DNA of 9,744 nucleotides from the NCBI GenBank assembly GCA_030618205.1, contig JAUXDR010000018.1, forward strand, positions 1 to 9,744, read 5' to 3'. Made by a program: the position numbers and the translations under genes. Shown here piece after piece: positions 7,032 to 9,744 of this stretch; the first letter of the stretch is position 1; every line of letters begins with the position of its first letter. Under the pieces are notes generated by a model. It had not been told where the DNA came from. It searched no databases and was given only the letters and a program-made list of their open reading frames with translations. The DNA is from Deltaproteobacteria bacterium (lineage in GTDB: Bacteria; Desulfobacterota; Dissulfuribacteria; Dissulfuribacterales; UBA3076).

Positions 7032-8518
7032 ACCATCGTCTCGGGGATGGCGAACCGGATAACATGGTTGACAATATCACCTGTATACAGACCGACCAGG
7101 ATCAGGATTACAGCTACGATCAAGAGCGGAACCACCATGCTGACAGGGGCCTCATCCATGCCTCCTGGATGATTATCATGCCCGTGATGATCGGCAAAAG
7201 GCTCGTAAAAACAGATCTCAAAGACCCTGAAAAACAGGACCACACTGACCAGACTGCTAAATATAAGTGCCGCCATAAAACCATAGTGGCCCGCAGAAAT
7301 GGCCCCGACGATCAGATACCACTTGCTGAAAAAACCGCAGGTTGGCGGCACCCCGATAATGGACATGGCACCTACTACCAAGGCCCCCATGGTAAATGGC
7401 ATCTTGGAAAACAACCCCTTCAGATCCTCAAAGGCATATCCCTTGACCTTGTAGACAATATTGCCCACGACCATAAAGACGCAGAGAGTCATCAAGGCAT
7501 CGTTTACAATATGGAGGATCGCCCCTGTCATGCCATCCCGGTTTCCAAGCCATGCGCCACCGACCATATAGCCCACTTCCGCCACGACGATGTAGGTCAG
7601 CATCTTCTTCAAATTGCGCTCTGCCAAGGCAAGAACGGCGCCCATGACAATGGCAATGACAGCAAGCCAGACAATGGCGTTGCTCACAGCCAAGGTGGTA
7701 AAGGCAAATTCCGGGGTAAAAACAGTCAACATGAGGCGAATCATCACATAGATCATCACCTTGGTCACCAACGGGGCAATCAGGCTGCTGGCCGCAGAGT
7801 TGGCATATGTATAGGCATTGGGCAACCAGGCGTGAAGGGGGAAAAAGGCCATCTTGAGCCATACCCCGACCATACAGATAATAAAGGCGGCCAGCACGGC
7901 CTTAGACTGATAAAGCGGGGGCAATAACCGGGCAATATCCACCATATTCAATGAACCGGTGACAATATAGAGATATCCAACGCCCAACAGATAGAAGCAG
8001 GCCCCAATTGTACCCATGTACAGGTAATTAAGGGTCGCCAGCGGGGCACGCTCCTCTCCCATGGCAAGCAGCCCGTAGCCCGTGAGCGCCGCTATCTCCA
8101 GCAACACATACAGGTTAAAGGCATCTCCTGTAACGACAATACCCAATAGACCGGTTACCATCAGGAGATATAATGTATAAAAGGGGCCTATTTTGTCCGG
8201 AAACTGTTGCTCAATACCCTTTTTGTTTGCTATTAAATTAAGGAGGGCAACTATGGACACCACCGGCAGAACAAGGCCATTAAGATAATCTATATAATAG
8301 GCTATGCCCATAGGGGGCGACCATCCGCCTAATTTATAGACAATAACACCTTCATCCAGGACCCTGAGCAGCAGACCAACGGCTGACCAGGCAGCCACAC
8401 CCAGGGCGGCAACAGCAATAGGGAAACACAATCTCTTGTTTACCCATCCGGCAATACTGACGACAAGGGCCGACAGGAGCGGGACAACGACAAGGAGTGC
8501 GGGATACTGTTCGCTCAT
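7028..8518 (-). CDS. mrpD: MrpD-like cation/proton antiporter subunit, paralog 1
   Basis: This 496-aa polytopic protein most resembles MrpD/MnhD, and its position directly after mrpC agrees. Channel residues seen: TM5 Glu141 (DAFNLYVLLEIAAL), TM7 Lys222 (LKMAFFPLHAWLPNAY), TM8 Lys253 (PLVTKVMIYVMIR) and TM12 Lys399 (CGFFSKWYL). In the HxxxHxxxK stretch it reads HIVNDALMT: the second His is Asp340 and the Lys is Thr344, so that polar relay is altered. A His/Asp-rich loop (FADHHGHDNHPGGMDEAP, 441-458) precedes the last helices. The start ATG overlaps the mrpC stop (ATGA, 8518-8515), with AGGG close upstream. It works in the inner membrane as one of three antiporter-like modules; Na+ or K+ preference is not visible. 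Confidence 0.94.
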   Translation of the reverse strand: MSEQYPALLVVVPLLSALVVSIAGWVNKRLCFPIAVAALGVAAWSAVGLLLRVLDEGVIVYKLGGWSPPMGIAYYIDYLNGLVLPVVSIVALLNLIANKKGIEQQFPDKIGPFYTLYLLMVTGLLGIVVTGDAFNLYVLLEIAALTGYGLLAMGEERAPLATLNYLYMGTIGACFYLLGVGYLYIVTGSLNMVDIARLLPPLYQSKAVLAAFIICMVGVWLKMAFFPLHAWLPNAYTYANSAASSLIAPLVTKVMIYVMIRLMLTVFTPEFAFTTLAVSNAIVWLAVIAIVMGAVLALAERNLKKMLTYIVVAEVGYMVGGAWLGNRDGMTGAILHIVNDALMTLCVFMVVGNIVYKVKGYAFEDLKGLFSKMPFTMGALVVGAMSIIGVPPTCGFFSKWYLIVGAISAGHYGFMAALIFSSLVSVVLFFRVFEICFYEPFADHHGHDNHPGGMDEAPVSMVVPLLIVAVILILVGLYTGDIVNHVIRFAIPETMV

Positions 8519-8913
8519 TTTTCCCTTATCTGCGCCAGGATTTCATCTTCTTCCAGGGTGTTATAGTTATTGTAGACCCTTATGGCCAAAGCCAGGGCCA
8601 CCCCAAGGGTAGCCACGCCCACCACAATGGCGGTCAGCATCAGCACATGAGGCAATGGATTAATATAGTCCGCGGCATGCACCACGTGGTGCGCATCAGG
8701 GCCGTGGCCATGCTCTAAGATAGGAATCGTGGCCCCTTTCTTGACGCCAATGGACACGTAAAACAAAATAATGGCGGTTTGAAAGATGTTCATGCCCACG
8801 ATCTTTTTTACAAGATTGTTCTTGGCGATTATGGCGTATAGCCCGATCATCATCAAGGTGATGTAAATCCAGAAGTTATATTTGGCAACAACCATTGAAA
8901 TCAGGTCGGTCAT
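8515..8913 (-). CDS. mrpC: MrpC/MnhC (NuoK-like) antiporter subunit
   Basis: This 132-aa protein has three membrane helices. The signature NPLPHVLMLTAIVVGVA (about 85-101) is the MrpC/MbhG hallmark (typically DPLPQALVLTAIVIG), and the N-terminal half (GLYAIIAKNNLVKKIVG) fits NuoK/MrpC. Between helices 2 and 3 lies a His-rich loop (EHGHGPDAHHVVHAAD). The C-terminal tail is charged and cytoplasmic (NTLEEDEILAQIREK). The start ATG is 3 nt after the MrpB stop, and its stop overlaps the next start. In Mrp and related complexes this subunit bridges the antiporter-like subunits and the MrpA-derived/MrpB part. The length is slightly above typical MrpC because of the loop and tail. Confidence 0.93.
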   Translation of the reverse strand: MTDLISMVVAKYNFWIYITLMMIGLYAIIAKNNLVKKIVGMNIFQTAIILFYVSIGVKKGATIPILEHGHGPDAHHVVHAADYINPLPHVLMLTAIVVGVATLGVALALAIRVYNNYNTLEEDEILAQIREK

Positions 8914-8916
8914 ATC

Positions 8917-9744
8917 CTAAAGTCCCTGTCTGTATCTGCCTGCAGATGAGATATTGTTATAGATCCAGATCATGGTCGCGAGGACAGCAATCCCTACCCC
9001 GATTTCCACCATGAGAATGCCATGGGATCGTGCAGTAATTGGGTCGACATGAAGTATCCCCGCAAGAGCGCTGTAGTCCAGGAAATTCAGCTTTAACAAT
9101 AGACATAGGGCACCGGTGCAGGCATAAATCAAGACGCCGGCAGCACAAAGGATGCCTATGAGCTTCTCGCTCATTCGTCTGACAGCAGTTCTCAGATCGT
9201 AGGAGATGGCAAGCAAGATGACGCTTGCCCCCAGGATAACACCTCCCTGGAATCCGCCGCCGGGGCTGTGATGTCCATGGGCGATTACATACAGGCCAAA
9301 GAGCTGAACAAAGGGAATTAATAAACGACACCCTGTTTTTATAATCAGGTCGGGAGGGGTCCACATAGAGTCGATCCGTTCAAAGTCAGCGGACGGCGGC
9401 ATCTCGTGTCCTTCTTTGAGTTGTATGGTTACGCCGGTGAGGATATGCCGGTAATACCTTGTTTCAGGCTCTTCCTCTTCGCGGCGAGAGATTCGCAGGA
9501 GAAAAAAACATACAACGCCTGCTGAAAAGATCACAGCGGTTTCAAACATGGTGTCAAAACCACGATAGTCTGCAAGCACAGCGGTCACAATGTTGGGTAC
9601 TGAAGTCTCCTCCATGGTCTTTTCGATAAAGTGAGGAGAAAGATATGTGCTGGCCGGAGATGCCGGGTCTGACCACGCTGGAAAATCACCTGCGGCGTAA
9701 AAAAGTAGTGCGCCTGTCACGACTGTTATGATGAGTCCAATGAT
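8917..9744 (-). CDS. mrpB: MbhE-MrpB fusion subunit (5' truncated)
   Basis: The frame is open to the right edge: the bases before the GTG at 9720 encode IIGLIITV, which completes a membrane helix, so the true start lies outside. The visible 275 residues have two parts. Residues 1-85 carry a helix, a periplasmic-type stretch, PNIVTAVLADYRGFDTMFET and a second helix, matching the MbhE-like region that in Mrp systems is the C-terminal end of MrpA. Residues about 130-275 are MrpB/MnhB, with four helices and the GHHSPGGGFQGG motif (157-168), and end ARSHGILMVEIGVGIAVLAT. A charged linker joins the halves. This is the split-A arrangement of membrane-bound hydrogenase and some anaerobe Mrp operons. 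The preceding gene outside the window should be a DUF4040/MbhD-like protein (inference). Confidence 0.9.
   Translation of the reverse strand: MIGLIITVVTGALLFYAAGDFPAWSDPASPASTYLSPHFIEKTMEETSVPNIVTAVLADYRGFDTMFETAVIFSAGVVCFFLLRISRREEEEPETRYYRHILTGVTIQLKEGHEMPPSADFERIDSMWTPPDLIIKTGCRLLIPFVQLFGLYVIAHGHHSPGGGFQGGVILGASVILLAISYDLRTAVRRMSEKLIGILCAAGVLIYACTGALCLLLKLNFLDYSALAGILHVDPITARSHGILMVEIGVGIAVLATMIWIYNNISSAGRYRQGL

Noticed and set aside
7428..7862. A 144-codon minus-strand frame overlapping MrpD paralog 1
   Set aside because: It is a frame-shifted reading of the same gene, rich in Cys and His, with no ribosome binding site or recognisable domain.
7064..7927. A 287-codon open frame on the + strand opposite MrpD paralog 1
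   Set aside because: The translation is dense in His, Asp, Gln and Gly with no fold-like pattern, as expected for the complement of a gene for hydrophobic helices; the minus strand gives a clear family match.
3308..8518. Reading the large subunits as nuoL, nuoM and nuoN of respiratory complex I
   Set aside because: The flanking MrpB, MrpC with the NPLP motif and the MbhE segment fit an Mrp/Mbh-type operon, and no quinone-binding NuoH or peripheral subunit is present in the window.

Overview
The window carries two convergent blocks. On the + strand (1-2765) are two signalling genes. On the - strand (9744-2774) is a long operon encoding much of a multi-subunit cation/proton antiporter of the Mrp/Mnh type, ending in a small cyclic-nucleotide-binding-fold protein. 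The two blocks meet tail to tail with 8 bp between their stop codons. There are no tRNA or rRNA genes, insertion sequences or CRISPR arrays. Coding density is near 98%, and the only gaps are 3 to 60 nt. Nothing is marked as horizontally acquired.

The organism is most likely an anaerobic bacterium of the Desulfobacterota (former Deltaproteobacteria) type. This is inferred from gene styles I recognise: a Cys-rich two-CW domain in a membrane histidine kinase, a receiver-PAS-kinase protein with an AHGIKN H-box, and an Mrp-like operon with three separate NuoL/M/N-type subunits plus tiny membrane proteins ending in EDYYD. No sequence search was possible, so the lineage is a judgement.

+ strand: the first gene enters from the left edge. 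It encodes the end of an extracytoplasmic sensor, a membrane helix, a HAMP domain split by a seven-cysteine insert, and a complete HisKA/HATPase kinase. After 24 nt, and in the same reading frame, a TTG-started gene encodes receiver-PAS-HisKA-HATPase. Neither protein has a DNA-binding output, so they look like the upper steps of a phosphorelay.

- strand, in transcription order: an MbhE-MrpB fusion (enters from the right edge), MrpC (NuoK-like), MrpD-like subunit 1, MrpD-like subunit 2, a 46-aa one-helix protein, an 86-aa two-helix protein, MrpD-like subunit 3 (591 aa with a long C-terminal extension), and the cNMP-fold protein. Overlaps of 4 to 8 nt and 3-nt gaps indicate translational coupling. 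The three large subunits should form the ion-pumping arm. MrpC and the MbhE-MrpB protein resemble the parts shared between Mrp antiporters, membrane-bound hydrogenases and complex I. MrpE, F, G and the remaining MrpA-derived piece would be expected beyond the right edge.

The most interesting points are the different losses of channel residues in the three antiporter paralogs, the two unnamed small membrane proteins, the MbhE-MrpB fusion without a full MrpA, the two-CW domain inserted inside HAMP, and the in-frame single-stop junction between the two kinases.
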